In this document: positions 25,158 through 34,887 of the stretch, piece by piece
Position numbering within the stretch: the first letter of the stretch is position 1
Layout: each line of letters begins with the position of its first letter
From: Sphingomonas sp. PR090111-T3T-6A
Lineage (GTDB): Bacteria; Pseudomonadota; Alphaproteobacteria; Sphingomonadales; Sphingomonadaceae
Assembly (NCBI RefSeq): GCF_000383095.1
Contig: NZ_AORL01000021.1
Location: 1-64,000 of the forward strand
Direction of reading: 5' to 3'
Length of the DNA: 64,000 nucleotides
The notes under the pieces: model-generated
What the model saw: the letters and a program-made list of their open reading frames with translations, nothing else
Database searches by the model: none
Told to the model about the DNA's origin: nothing
Made by a program: the position numbers and the translations under genes

Positions 25158-26594
25158 ATGAAGACGAAACTTTCGTTGCTCGCGGGGCTCCTGCTGGCGG
25201 GCTGTGCGGTCGGGCCAAGCTATCGGCCGCCGGAAATCCCGAAGGCGGCCGGTGGGCCGCTGCTGGGCGCCACGGCGAGCCCCTCGGTGACACCGGCGGT
25301 GGTCGAGGCCGGCGAGTGGTGGCGGCTCTATCAAGACCCCGTCCTCGACAGCCTCGTCGCCGATGCGCTGGCCGCCAATACCGATCTGCGCGTGGCGATC
25401 GCCCATCTGGAGAAGGCGCGGGCCTCGCTCCGCCTCGCCCGTTCCGATCGGCTGCCCACAACCACAATCCAGGCGGGTGGCAATTATCAGCGCGTGCCCG
25501 AGATGCTGGCCGTTCCCGGACAGGAACGTGAAGGCTGGCAGGTCAGTGGCGGCCTCACCATGAGCTATGAGCTGGATCTGTTCGGCCGCGTCACCCGATC
25601 AATCCAGTCCGCGCATCGCGATGCCGATGCCGTGGCGGCGGATGCCGATGCCGTTCGGGTGAGCGTCGTCGCGGACACGATCCGGGCCTATGTCGATGCG
25701 GCGACGGCGGCCGAGCAACTGGCGGCCGCGCGGCGGAACGTCGATCTGCTGGACCAGTCGCTGAAGGTGACGACCCGCCGCTTCGAGGCCGGGCGCGCCG
25801 CCCGTGTCGACGTGCTGCGGATCGAGGCGCTGCGTCAGCAGGAAGCGGCGCATGTGCCGGATATCGAAGCGGCACGACAGGCGGCGCTCTATCGGCTGGC
25901 GACATTGACCGGTCGCGCGCCGGCGGAGTTGCCGGCCGCCGCCGGCGAGCGGGCGACCCCGCCGACGATCGATCAGCCCCTTCCCGTCGGCGATGGCGCG
26001 GCGCTGCTCGCGCGCCGGCCGGATGTGCGCGCGGCCGAGCGCCGGCTCGCGGCCGCGACGGCGCGGATCGGCGTGGCCACGGCCGAGCTCTATCCCCGCA
26101 TCTCGCTCGGTGGCTCGATCGGGCAGACCGGTTCCGGCTTCGGTCATCTCTTTGGCGGGGGTGCGCTCAGCTTCCTCACCGGGCCGCTGATCAGCTGGAA
26201 CTTCCCGAACATCGTCGCAGCACGGGCGAAGATCGCGGGCGCCAGGGCCGACACCAAGGCCTCGCTGGCGAGCTTCGACGGTACCGTTCTGAAGGCGCTG
26301 GAGGAGACGGAGACGGCGCTCACCGCCTACGCCAAGGCGCTCGACAAGCGGGCCATCGTGCGGGCGGAGGTAGAGCAGGCGGACGCCGCCGCCCGTGTCG
26401 TTCGCAACCGGCAGAAGGAAGGGACGGTTGATTATCTGACCGTGATTGACGCCGAGCGGACGGCCGCCAGCGCCGCCGCCGATCTGGCGCTGGCGGATGG
26501 TCGTGTCGCCTCCGCTCAGGTTGATCTGTTCAAGGCGCTGGGCGGCGGCTGGCGATCGGACAAAAACGAAACCCGCGTGGCTGACGCCCGCTAG
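25158..26594 (+). CDS. Outer-membrane efflux channel lipoprotein (NodT/OprM type)
   Basis: TolC-like exit duct of the pump. A protein of 478 aa starting with a lipoprotein signal (LLAGLLLAGC, Cys at 16). Two long OEP repeats follow, with conserved EWWRLYQDPVLDSLVADAL and LLARRPDVRAAERRLAAATARIG, and VDYLTVIDAERT near the end of the second repeat. It lies 12 bp after the RND pump, completing a tripartite operon. Confidence 0.92.
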   Translation: MKTKLSLLAGLLLAGCAVGPSYRPPEIPKAAGGPLLGATASPSVTPAVVEAGEWWRLYQDPVLDSLVADALAANTDLRVAIAHLEKARASLRLARSDRLPTTTIQAGGNYQRVPEMLAVPGQEREGWQVSGGLTMSYELDLFGRVTRSIQSAHRDADAVAADADAVRVSVVADTIRAYVDAATAAEQLAAARRNVDLLDQSLKVTTRRFEAGRAARVDVLRIEALRQQEAAHVPDIEAARQAALYRLATLTGRAPAELPAAAGERATPPTIDQPLPVGDGAALLARRPDVRAAERRLAAATARIGVATAELYPRISLGGSIGQTGSGFGHLFGGGALSFLTGPLISWNFPNIVAARAKIAGARADTKASLASFDGTVLKALEETETALTAYAKALDKRAIVRAEVEQADAAARVVRNRQKEGTVDYLTVIDAERTAASAAADLALADGRVASAQVDLFKALGGGWRSDKNETRVADAR

Positions 26595-26605
26595 CTGGGA
26601 GATAT

Positions 26606-26633
26606 GGGCCGGCGCCTTCGGTACTGCCGGCCC
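26606..26633 (+). terminator. Hairpin after the efflux operon
   Basis: The arms GGGCCGGC and GCCGGCCC are separated by 12 nt, 11 bp after the channel stop. There is no T-run, so it is a weak terminator or an attenuator before the DUF427 gene. Confidence 0.45.
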
Positions 26634-26642
26634 TAAGCGAAT

Positions 26643-27032
26643 ATGGATGCAAGAATGATCTATCCCAGCGCCGCGCACCCGATCGAACTCCGGCGCTATC
26701 CGAAGCTCGCGACCGCGATCATCGGCAACATCGTGCTGGCAGAGAGTCACTGGGCGCTGCTGCTGCGCGAGGCGGCGCTACCGCCCCAAGTCTATTTCCC
26801 GCGTAAGTCCGTGGCGATGACGTTGCTGGGGCGCTCCAGCCGGCATAGCCATTGTCCCTACAAGGGCGAGACCAGCTATTTCCGTATTCGGCCACTGGGC
26901 AAAAGCCATGACGATGCGGCCTGGAGCTACGAAGCGCCGTATCCGGCCATGGCCGATATTCGGGACTATATCGCCTTCTGCCCGAACAGGGTGACCATCG
27001 AACTGGGGGAGGTGGAGAGCAGCGCTCGCTAG
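26643..27032 (+). CDS. DUF427 domain protein
   Basis: Small soluble protein of 129 aa matching the DUF427 family: VYFPRKSVAMTLLGRS, HSHCPYKGETSYFRI and WSYEAPYPAMADIRDYIAF are its conserved blocks in the right order. The molecular function of the family is unknown; the fold is a compact beta barrel. Two starts are possible (26643, 26655). It lies after the efflux operon behind a hairpin and is probably transcribed at least partly with it. Confidence 0.8.
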   Translation: MDARMIYPSAAHPIELRRYPKLATAIIGNIVLAESHWALLLREAALPPQVYFPRKSVAMTLLGRSSRHSHCPYKGETSYFRIRPLGKSHDDAAWSYEAPYPAMADIRDYIAFCPNRVTIELGEVESSAR

Positions 27033-27056
27033 CGTCGCCAGCCACCCCGACAACGT

Positions 27057-27094
27057 AAAAGGACCGGGAAGGCGCCATGCCATCCCGGTCCTTT
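27057..27094. terminator. Bidirectional terminator
   Basis: The arms AAAGGACCGGGA and TCCCGGTCCTTT (12 bp) lie between the convergent DUF427 and epoxide hydrolase genes, with A- and T-rich flanks on both sides. Confidence 0.7.
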
Positions 27095-27120
27095 CCGTAT
27101 GACCTCAGGTGAAGCGGGTG

Positions 27121-28257
27121 TTAGTTTCGCAAGCTCGCGAAGGCGTTGCGGACTTCGCCGACGAAGATCGACGGCTGCTCAAACGCCGCGAAGTGGCCGC
27201 CTTTCGCAGGACGGTTCCAGTAGATCATGTCGGCGTAGGTGCGTTCGCACCATTCGCGCGGCGGGGTGTATATCTCGCCCGGGAAGACGCTCACCGCTAC
27301 CGGGATCTCGATCCTGCGGGCCGCGAACGACATGGTGGGATGCTCGGCATACATGCGGGCCGAGGAAGCGCCGCTGTTGGTGAGCCAGTAGAACATGATG
27401 TCGTCGAGCATCTGGTCGTAGCGGAACACATTTTCGGCCACGCCATTGCTGTCGCTCCAGGCACCCAGCTTCTCGTAAATCCACGCCGCCTGGCCGACGG
27501 GCGAATCCGCCAGCGCATAGCCGATGGTCTGCGGCCGCGTGACCTGAAGGTGGTGGTAATAAGAGCCATCGTTCGCGAACCGCAGGCACTGGTCGATCGC
27601 GATCTGCTCTTCCGGGGTCGGATTTTCCGGGAAGACCTCGGGCACAACGAAGGGCAGGTTGGTGTGGATAGCCTTCAGGCCTTCCAGCTTCTGGACGCCC
27701 ATCTCGGTGACGATCACGCTGCCCCAGTCACCGCCTTGCGCGACATATTCGGCATAGCCAAGTCGCTTCATCAGCACGTCCCAGGCGCGGGCGATGCGGC
27801 CGCGCTCCCAGCCCTTGGCGGAAGGCTTGTCGCTGAAGCCGTAGCCGGGGATCGACGGCAGAACGAGATGGAACGCATCCTCCGCCTTGCCGCCGTGGGC
27901 CGTCGGGTTGGTCAGCGGATCGATGACTTCCAGAAACTCCACGATCGAGCCCGGCCAGCCGTGGGTCATCACCAGCGGCAGCGCATTCTCATGCGGCGAG
28001 CGGATGTGGAGGAAGTGGATGCCGAGACCGTCGATCTCGGTCTTGAACTGGGGAAGCGCGTTCAGCCGGGCTTCCAGACGGCGCCAGTCATAATGGTCGC
28101 GCCAATATTCAACGAGTTTTCGGACAGATTCGAGCTGCGCGCCCTGCGAGCTGTCGTCGACCGTTTCCTTTTCCGGGAAGCGGGTGGCGGCGAGGCGACG
28201 CTTCAATTCGTCGAGCTCGGTTTGGGGTATGTCGATCCGGAATGGTGTGATGGTCAT
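27121..28257 (-). CDS. Epoxide hydrolase family protein (EHN domain plus alpha/beta hydrolase)
   Basis: Predicted to open epoxides to diols. From the ATG at 28257 it has 378 aa: the N-terminal epoxide-hydrolase domain (FRIDIPQTELDELKRRLAATRFP), the oxyanion loop HGWPGS, the nucleophile Asp in GGDWGS, and the catalytic His in KGGHFAAFEQP. Related to microsomal-type and juvenile-hormone epoxide hydrolases. The open frame continues to 28404, but the family start is at MTITPF. Divergent from a DHA2 exporter. A role in detoxifying an epoxide that the exporter also handles is conceivable but unproven. Confidence 0.88.
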   Translation of the reverse strand: MTITPFRIDIPQTELDELKRRLAATRFPEKETVDDSSQGAQLESVRKLVEYWRDHYDWRRLEARLNALPQFKTEIDGLGIHFLHIRSPHENALPLVMTHGWPGSIVEFLEVIDPLTNPTAHGGKAEDAFHLVLPSIPGYGFSDKPSAKGWERGRIARAWDVLMKRLGYAEYVAQGGDWGSVIVTEMGVQKLEGLKAIHTNLPFVVPEVFPENPTPEEQIAIDQCLRFANDGSYYHHLQVTRPQTIGYALADSPVGQAAWIYEKLGAWSDSNGVAENVFRYDQMLDDIMFYWLTNSGASSARMYAEHPTMSFAARRIEIPVAVSVFPGEIYTPPREWCERTYADMIYWNRPAKGGHFAAFEQPSIFVGEVRNAFASLRN

Positions 28258-28565
28258 GATGCCCTCGCGATGGTGGGTGAAGCCATCGAACCGAGCTCCG
28301 CCGGCATGGAGGGGGAGTGGCCGGTTGTGGGGAATGGGATGCCCGCTTGTCCGATGGCTTCCCCGCAAAGATGGATGGAGCGCCGATGGGTATAAATCCA
28401 TCAATCTGCGACGCTCTGTCTCCTGTAGAGATGCAATGCCGCCTTGCCAGCGAGGACGCTATTGTTGCGGATAACGATACAGATCGTCGCAATGCTGCGC
28501 GTTTATCAGCTCAGGGGACAAGGATTAGGTCTGCGGTCGTTCCTGTCTCTATAATCGGGTGACCT

Positions 28566-30107
28566 ATGACCTCTTCCCGTGCCCCGGAGGGCACCGGCAG
28601 CCTCGCCGTTCTCGGCGCCGTCTGCCTCGCGGCGCTGATCCTGCCGCTCAGCTTCTCAGGCGGCGCCGTCGCGACGCCCGCGATTGGCCGGGACCTCGGG
28701 GCCAGCCCGACGGCGCTCACCTGGATCACCAATGCCTTCATGCTGTCGTTCGGCAGCCTGTTGATGGCGGCCGGCGCGCTGGCGGACGAATATGGCCGCA
28801 AGAGGCTCTTCACCATTGGCGTCGGCCTGTTCGTCATCTTCTCGCTGGCTCTGAGCTTCGCACCCTCCGTACTGGTCATCGACCTGTTGCGCGCGGCTCA
28901 GGGCGTGGGCGCTGCGGCGGCTCTCTCGGGTGGAGCAGCCTCCCTCGCGCAGGAATTCCACGGCAAGGCGCAGGCACGCGCTTTCAGCATGCTGGGCACG
29001 ACTTTCGGCATCGGTCTCGCCTTCGGCCCGATCGTCTCCGGCTTTCTCATCGAGACGTTCGGCTGGCGATCGATCTTTCTGACGACGACGGTGATCGGCA
29101 GCATCGCGCTGCTGTTCGGCGTGCCGCGGATGCGTGAAACGCGCGATCCGGATGCATCCGGTCTCGACTGGCCGGGCGTGCTCAGCTTCACCGGCATGCT
29201 GTCGCTCTTCACCTTCGGCGTGATTCAGGCGCCGGAGAGCGGATGGGGCAGCCCGCTCGTGATCGCGCTGCTGGTTGGCTCGGCCGCTCTGCTCGCCGTG
29301 TTCGCCTGGGTAGAGACCCACGTCGCGCGGCCGATGCTGGATCTGACCCTGTTCCGCTATCACCGTTTCATCGGCGTGCAGGTGCTGCCGATCGCCACCT
29401 GCTATTGCTATGTCGTCCTGCTCATCCTCCTTCCGCTCCGCTTCATCGGTATCGAAGGCCGGAGCGAGATCGAGGCCGGCTTGCTGATGATGGCGCTCTC
29501 CGCGCCGATGCTGGTGGTGCCGACCGTCGCCGTCACGCTGACGCGCTGGTTTTCGGCGGGGGCCGTGTCAGCGGTGGGGTTGCTGGTATCGGCTGGCGGC
29601 CTGTTGTGGCTTGGCACGCTGGGCGTCGACGCGGGGACTTCCGCCGTGCTGCCGATGCTCGTGATCGGTTTCGGGGCCGGGCTGCCGTGGGGTCTCATGG
29701 ACGGTCTTTCCGTCAGCGTCGTGCCCAAGGAGCGGGCCGGTATGGCCACTGGCATCTTCAGCACCACGCGCGTGGCAGGCGAGGGCGTCGCGCTGGCGGT
29801 GGTCAGCGCCGTGCTCGCTGCCCTGTCGGCGGGAAGTCTCCATCGCACCGCGCGCGAGGTTGGTATGGCGACGCTTCCGCACCAGCGCGAACTGGCGCAG
29901 CGTGTGGCGACGGGCGATCTGGCGGAGGCCGCGAAAGTGGCCCCTGAAGCCATCCGGCCCATGCTCGCGCAGAGCTATATCGAAGCCTTCCAGAGCCTGA
30001 CCCACATCCTCGCCGTCGTGACGGTCCTGTCTGCCGCGGCCGTCTTTTTCTTCCTCGGCAGGAACCAGGCCGTTGCCGGAGTGAAGGCGCCCGAAAAGGT
30101 CGCGTAA
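28566..30107 (+). CDS. MFS drug exporter, DHA2 (14-TM) family
   Basis: Inner-membrane proton antiporter of 513 aa with about fourteen hydrophobic segments. The motif A region is visible as GALADEYGRKRLFTIG and motif C as TFGIGLAFGPIVSGFLI, both typical of QacA/EmrB-like exporters. Divergent from the epoxide hydrolase gene with a 308-bp gap that should hold both promoters. Followed by a strong hairpin at 30129. Confidence 0.88.
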   Translation: MTSSRAPEGTGSLAVLGAVCLAALILPLSFSGGAVATPAIGRDLGASPTALTWITNAFMLSFGSLLMAAGALADEYGRKRLFTIGVGLFVIFSLALSFAPSVLVIDLLRAAQGVGAAAALSGGAASLAQEFHGKAQARAFSMLGTTFGIGLAFGPIVSGFLIETFGWRSIFLTTTVIGSIALLFGVPRMRETRDPDASGLDWPGVLSFTGMLSLFTFGVIQAPESGWGSPLVIALLVGSAALLAVFAWVETHVARPMLDLTLFRYHRFIGVQVLPIATCYCYVVLLILLPLRFIGIEGRSEIEAGLLMMALSAPMLVVPTVAVTLTRWFSAGAVSAVGLLVSAGGLLWLGTLGVDAGTSAVLPMLVIGFGAGLPWGLMDGLSVSVVPKERAGMATGIFSTTRVAGEGVALAVVSAVLAALSAGSLHRTAREVGMATLPHQRELAQRVATGDLAEAAKVAPEAIRPMLAQSYIEAFQSLTHILAVVTVLSAAAVFFFLGRNQAVAGVKAPEKVA

Positions 30108-30128
30108 TGGCAATTTCCGCTTCGCTTC

Positions 30129-30153
30129 CCGGCCCGCATATCATGCGGGCCGG
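30129..30153. terminator. Hairpin after the DHA2 exporter
   Basis: A perfect 11-bp stem with arms CCGGCCCGCAT and ATGCGGGCCGG and a 3-nt loop, 22 bp beyond the exporter stop. No T-run. Confidence 0.5.
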
Positions 30154-30330
30154 CAGCCTCCACGCTCTCGGACGAGCTAGAGCCGCCTCCACTATGGCGA
30201 TCCTGCTTGTTCTTGCCGGCGCGCCGGTGGGGCCACCCTGTCGGCCGTCGACATGGCCGGTCGTGGCTCGTGCTGTCGGGCGAAAGGCTCTGCGTGACCT
30301 GCGTATCTGTTTGTGGTGGCGGTGAGCCTG

Positions 30331-31248
30331 TCAGGCCGGGATGGGTTTGCGCAGGAGATCCGCAAGGGCATCGAGTACGACGCGCGTCTTGCGCGGCATA
30401 CCGCGACCGAGCGGGACAAGCGCGTGGACAGGCGGGCCGTCAATATCGGCTTCGGGCATGACGCGGACGAGGCGGCCGGCGCAAAGATGGGGCTGGGCGG
30501 CACGATCGAAGATCTGGGCGATGCCGAAGCCGGCGATCACAGCGTCGATCAGGGCCTGCCCGTCGGTCATGACCGCGCTGCTCGTGGGCGGCAGGAAATC
30601 CAGCCGTCGGCCATTGTCGTTCAGCGTCCAGGAGCGGATCGTCCCGGCCGCCTGACGAAACGCCACGCCATCATGGGCCTCGAGGTCGCGGACTTCCTTC
30701 GGCGTTCCCCGCCGTTCCAGATAGGCAGGGGACGCGTAGAGACCAAGACGGAGATCACAGAGCTTGCGGACGGTCATGTCCCCCTGCTCGGGAAGCTGCC
30801 CGATGCGAACGACCAGGTCCCAGCCTTCTCCGACGGCATCCGAATGACGATCGGATAGCGAGAGTTCGAGGCTGACCTTGGGATAGCTCCGCAGCAGTTC
30901 CTCCAGGGCCGGCAGGAAGAGGCGGCCAAGACCGGCGGGGACATCGAGACGGACCCGCCCATCCGGTTCCGAGCGTCGCGCTGCCAGCGCATTCTCCGCG
31001 TCGGTTAACCCCTCGATCGCCATCCGTGCCGCTTGCAGATAGGTTTCGCCGTCTTCCGTCAGTCGAACGGCCCGGGTCGTCCGCTGGAACAATCGGGTGC
31101 CGAGCTTGGCTTCCAGTCGCTGGACGGCCTTCCCGGTGTTGGATTTGCTCGTTCCGAGCCGTTCGGCCGCACGCGTGAAACTGGCGCTTTCCGCGACCGC
31201 TATGAAAACCTCGATGTCCTGGATGCCGGGGATGGATCGCTCGATCAT
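30331..31248 (-). CDS. LysR family transcriptional regulator
   Basis: A 305-aa regulator. The winged HTH is at residues 1-60 (IEVFIAVAESASFTRAAERL, GTSKSNTGKAVQRLEAKLG), followed by the two-lobed effector domain (GRVRLDVPAGLGRLFLPALEE). It belongs to the CrgA/DmlR-like group that often controls neighbouring oxidoreductase or transport genes. The start at 31248 is set by GGGAG five bases upstream. Neighbours are the DHA2 exporter (tail to tail) and the ChaC-like gene (head to head, 250-bp gap), the more likely target. Confidence 0.88.
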   Translation of the reverse strand: MIERSIPGIQDIEVFIAVAESASFTRAAERLGTSKSNTGKAVQRLEAKLGTRLFQRTTRAVRLTEDGETYLQAARMAIEGLTDAENALAARRSEPDGRVRLDVPAGLGRLFLPALEELLRSYPKVSLELSLSDRHSDAVGEGWDLVVRIGQLPEQGDMTVRKLCDLRLGLYASPAYLERRGTPKEVRDLEAHDGVAFRQAAGTIRSWTLNDNGRRLDFLPPTSSAVMTDGQALIDAVIAGFGIAQIFDRAAQPHLCAGRLVRVMPEADIDGPPVHALVPLGRGMPRKTRVVLDALADLLRKPIPA

Positions 31249-31498
31249 TGTATCTCCCATGGCGACATAACGTGGCGATACACAATCTCTGCCAGCGGTC
31301 AGGCGCAAGTCGCCAGATCAGGATTGTCATCTAACAGCAGGAACGCTGATCCGGGAAGTCGGCATGGCCTCCCAACTGTTTCCCTGCAGGAGACGGACTG
31401 TCCCTGGCCCACCAGTTTATCTCCATTTCCCGAAAACCCATCCTGCTGACGATGATGGCGACCCGCTGTCGTCGCGGGCATTTCGGGACCGGAGCCAG

Positions 31499-32245
31499 AT
31501 GACGGTGAAACCTAAAGAGGATCAGGCAGAGGGCGCCTCGCCGCTGGGAGAGCAATTTCTGCTTTCAAGACGCATCCTGGAAGAAGAAGGTCTCGCCGCT
31601 CTGATCGCGCGTGACGGGCCCTTGCAGCGATTGACGAGCGAGGAAGAGCGCACCGCATCGTTACAGTCGATGTTGGCGGCTCGGCCTTCGGGAGACATCT
31701 GGGTGTTCGCCTATGGTTCACTCATCTGGAACCCGGCGATCGACATTGTCGAGGCGCGGAAGGCCCGCATTGCCGGCTGGAGCAGATCCTTTTGTCTATC
31801 GGCAATGGTAGGGCGTGGCTCCCCTGAAAGACCGGGCCTCCTGCTGGGGCTCGAAGTTGGCGGCTCTTGCGATGGGATTGCGCTGCGGATCGCCGCGGAT
31901 GCGGTGGAGCGCGAACTTTCCCTGTTATGGCGGCGGGAGATGATCACAGGCGCCTACAACCCGCAGTGGGTCGAGCTATGTGACGAAACCGGCCACGGAT
32001 TTGGTCAGGGGATCGCCTTCACGATCGACATGGACAGCGATCATTATGCGGGAAATCTCCCACGCGAGGAGATTGTGGAGCGGTTGGCTACAGGTCGTGG
32101 CTCCCTCGGGAGTTCGGCCGATTACTTGTTTCGCACGAGGCAGGCGCTCCAGGCCCACGGCATCCTCGATACCCGGATTGAGGCCATTGCTGCCGATGTC
32201 GAGGCGGCCTTGCTTGATCGTCCAGACCTTGACATTCGCTCATGA
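31499..32245 (+). CDS. Gamma-glutamylcyclotransferase (ChaC family)
   Basis: Predicted to degrade glutathione to 5-oxoproline and Cys-Gly in the cytoplasm. The signature VFAYGSLIWNP (YGSL motif) is at residues ~65-75, followed by GWSRSFCLSAMVGRGSPERPGLLLGLEVGG and the acidic catalytic region LSLLWRREM. The 248-aa length fits bacterial ChaC proteins. The frame opens at 31364, but I choose MTVKPK at 31499, which has GGAG immediately upstream. It is divergent from a LysR gene. Confidence 0.85.
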   Translation: MTVKPKEDQAEGASPLGEQFLLSRRILEEEGLAALIARDGPLQRLTSEEERTASLQSMLAARPSGDIWVFAYGSLIWNPAIDIVEARKARIAGWSRSFCLSAMVGRGSPERPGLLLGLEVGGSCDGIALRIAADAVERELSLLWRREMITGAYNPQWVELCDETGHGFGQGIAFTIDMDSDHYAGNLPREEIVERLATGRGSLGSSADYLFRTRQALQAHGILDTRIEAIAADVEAALLDRPDLDIRS

Positions 32246-32460
32246 ACCGGGACACGTATATCACGATATTGGCGTGGAGCATCCAATACAGGCTGGTACG
32301 AACCGCTTGGAAACTGGCAGTAATGCGCCTAATCCCGGTCGTTCAGCCGCGCGTTCGCGATTGCCAAAAGCTGCCATCGGTTGACGCCCCTTATCAATCG
32401 TTCCAGGCGCAATTGGCCGCGCCCGGGACCGGTCTTCCGTTCAGGGGGCCTCTGCCGCTA

Positions 32461-33876
32461 TCAGACCAGGACGGCGCGAGGCTCAAGGAAGGATTCGAGC
32501 CCGAAGATACCGAATTCCCGCCCGATGCCCGATTGCTTGAAGCCGCCGAACGGCGCGAGCGGCTCATGCGGCGCGCCGTTGATTGCGACCCGGCCTGTTT
32601 CCAGTTGTTCGGCGACCTGCTGCGCGCGCTTGACATCCGCACCGAAGACATAGCTTGCGAGACCGTAATCGGTGTCGTTGGCAATCGTGACGGCCTCCGT
32701 TTCATCCCGATAGGGGATCAAACACAGGACGGGTCCAAATATCTCCTCGCGCGCGATCCGCATCCGGTTGTGCACGCCGGCGAACACGGTCGGGCGCACG
32801 AACCAGCCTCGGTCGAGGCCTTCCGGACGCCCTTCGCCGCCGATCAGCAGCGTCGCGCCTTCCTCCTGGCCGAGGCGGATATAGGACTGGACGCGATCCC
32901 ATTGCTTTTGGCTCACCATCGGGCCGATCCTCGCCTCTGGATCCGTCGGCGCGCCGACTTTGATCGCGGCGACCGCGACCCTGATGCGCTCAGCGATATC
33001 CGCCAGCCGCTCCTCCGGGACGAGGATGCGCGTGCCGGCGATGCAGGCCTGGCCACTGTTGGCGAAGCCGATCATCAGGGCTTGCGGGATGGCGGTATCG
33101 AGATCGGCATCGTTGAGGATGATGGAGGGGCTCTTGCCGCCCAGTTCCAGCGTCACACGAGCCATGCGCTGTGCCGCGGCGGCGAGGATCGCGCGGCCGG
33201 TCGCGGTTGAGCCGGTAAAGCTGATCTTGGCGATATCGGGATGCGCGCTCAGCGCCGCGCCGGCCACCGCGCCGGTGCCGTTGACGATATGGAAGACCCC
33301 CCTGGGCAGCCCGGCCGCATGCAAGCACTCGGCCATCACCTGTGTCTGGATCGCGCTCATCTCGGAGGGCTTGATGACGATCGTCGTGCCCGCCGCGATC
33401 GCCGTCGCCAGCTTCGAAGCGATGAAACCGATATTGCTGTTCCACGGGGTGATCGCCGCAGCGATGCCGGCCGGCTTCATCTCGATCTCGGCGCGGCCGA
33501 TCGTCCGGCGGAACGCGTAATGTTCGAGCGTGCGCGCCATATCGAGGAAGACCGAGGCCGCGTGCTGCACCGAGAAGCCGGTGAAATAGGAAGGCGCGCC
33601 ATATTCCTCCGCCATTGCGGCGGCGAGATCGTCCGCGCGGGCGGAGACGGCAGCGGAAAGGCGTTCCAGCATCATGATGCGCTCGGCCTTGGTGGTGCGC
33701 GAAAAGGCCGGGAAGGCGCGTTTGGCTGCGGCGACCGCCGCGGTCACATCCTGCTCGTCGCCAAGGCGGACGGTCCCGATCTGCTCTTCCGTCGAAGGGT
33801 TGAAAAGGGGCGCCCGTTCCCGTCCATGGGGCGTCACGAAGGCTCCGTCGATGGAGATGGTGTCGATCTCGCGCAT
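32461..33876 (-). CDS. Aldehyde dehydrogenase family protein
   Basis: NAD(P)-dependent oxidation of an aldehyde to its acid. A protein of 471 aa with the Rossmann-domain strings ITPWNSNIGFIASKLATAIA and FTGSTATGRAI, the general-base Glu in LELGGKSPSIIL, the catalytic Cys in NSGQACIAGTRI and the C-terminal PFGGFKQSGIGRE. Complete family length. The open frame runs on upstream to 34545, but that part is antisense to the LysR gene; the start is at MREIDTIS. Divergent from a LysR regulator with an 87-bp gap, so probably regulated by it. Substrate unknown. Confidence 0.92.
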   Translation of the reverse strand: MREIDTISIDGAFVTPHGRERAPLFNPSTEEQIGTVRLGDEQDVTAAVAAAKRAFPAFSRTTKAERIMMLERLSAAVSARADDLAAAMAEEYGAPSYFTGFSVQHAASVFLDMARTLEHYAFRRTIGRAEIEMKPAGIAAAITPWNSNIGFIASKLATAIAAGTTIVIKPSEMSAIQTQVMAECLHAAGLPRGVFHIVNGTGAVAGAALSAHPDIAKISFTGSTATGRAILAAAAQRMARVTLELGGKSPSIILNDADLDTAIPQALMIGFANSGQACIAGTRILVPEERLADIAERIRVAVAAIKVGAPTDPEARIGPMVSQKQWDRVQSYIRLGQEEGATLLIGGEGRPEGLDRGWFVRPTVFAGVHNRMRIAREEIFGPVLCLIPYRDETEAVTIANDTDYGLASYVFGADVKRAQQVAEQLETGRVAINGAPHEPLAPFGGFKQSGIGREFGIFGLESFLEPRAVLV

Positions 33877-33963
33877 GAATCTGCTCCGTCGATGATGTGA
33901 GACGGCGATATGCGGCGCCATGCCTGATCTGATAAGCGTGCCAATCCTGCACAGTCTGATGAG

Positions 33964-34887
33964 ATGGATTACGCAATGTCCAGGGCGAGCATGATAGAGC
34001 TCGAGGCGGCCGCGGCGGTCGCCCGCACCGGCGGTTTCCGCTCGGCTGCGCGGGAGCTCGGCTTGACCAGTTCGGCCGTCAGCCACGCCATTGCCGGGCT
34101 GGAGGGGCGGATCGGCGTCCGACTCTTCAACCGCACGACGCGCAGCGTAGCGCTGACCGCCGCTGGCGAGCAGTTCCTCGCGCAGGTGATGCCTGCGCTG
34201 GCTAGCATCGATGCCGCCGTGGAGGCGGCGAGCGAATATGGCGGTGCGCCGACAGGCACGCTCCGGCTCAACACCTCGCTCGGCGCGGCCCGCATGCTGC
34301 TGGTACCGCTCTTTCTCGAATATGGCCGGCGTTATCCCGGTGTCGAGCTGGAGATCGTGACAGAGGGTGCGTTGATCGATGTCATCGGCCAGGGCTTCGA
34401 TGCCGGCATCCGGATCGCCGAAGCGGTGCCGCCGGATATGATCGCGATCCCGATTATCCCCGTGATCCGTTCGATCGTGGTCGGCTCGCCTGCTTATTTC
34501 GCGGACCGCCCACCGCCTGTCGTGCCGGCCGATCTGGCGCGCCACCGCTGCATCCGCGCGCGCATGGCGAGCGGCAGACTATATCGCTGGGAGTTCGAGT
34601 TGCATGGGGAGGGCACGAGCATCGACGTGCCCGGCATCCTGACGCTGGACGAAAGCGGCCTGATGGTCGACGCCGCTCTTGCCGGGGCGGGCCTTGCCTT
34701 CGTGTCCGAATCTTCGGTCGCCGGGCATCTGCGCGATGGGCGGCTGCTGAAGGTGCTCGATGACTGGACGCCGGCCTATCCAGGACTTTGTCTCTATTTC
34801 GCCAGTCGGAAGCATATTCCGGCGCGGTTGCGTGCGCTCATCGATCTCATTCGGGAAGGCACACAGGAGTCGGCAGCTCGGGGATAG
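33964..34887 (+). CDS. LysR family transcriptional regulator
   Basis: A 307-aa regulator with the N-terminal HTH (GGFRSAARELGLTSSAVSHA, IAGLEGRIGVRLFNRTTRSV) and a substrate-binding domain (GTLRLNTSLGAARMLLVPLF). It stands head to head with the aldehyde dehydrogenase gene, the standard arrangement for a LysR protein controlling one neighbour and itself. The start may be 33964 or MSRASM at 33976. Confidence 0.88.
   Translation: MDYAMSRASMIELEAAAAVARTGGFRSAARELGLTSSAVSHAIAGLEGRIGVRLFNRTTRSVALTAAGEQFLAQVMPALASIDAAVEAASEYGGAPTGTLRLNTSLGAARMLLVPLFLEYGRRYPGVELEIVTEGALIDVIGQGFDAGIRIAEAVPPDMIAIPIIPVIRSIVVGSPAYFADRPPPVVPADLARHRCIRARMASGRLYRWEFELHGEGTSIDVPGILTLDESGLMVDAALAGAGLAFVSESSVAGHLRDGRLLKVLDDWTPAYPGLCLYFASRKHIPARLRALIDLIREGTQESAARG

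Noticed and set aside
21975-25406. Very long open frame antisense to the RND pump
   Set aside because: It has no domain, its composition is H/R/D-rich as expected for the antisense of a GC-rich gene, and the plus-strand RND pump is unmistakable.
30107-30325. Small frame overlapping the DHA2 exporter stop (TAATG)
   Set aside because: It spans a strong hairpin and has an implausible composition rich in R, P and W; probably chance.
33877-34545. Apparent N-terminal extension of the aldehyde dehydrogenase
   Set aside because: The extension lies antisense to the LysR gene and has no aldehyde dehydrogenase sequence; the family start is at 33876.
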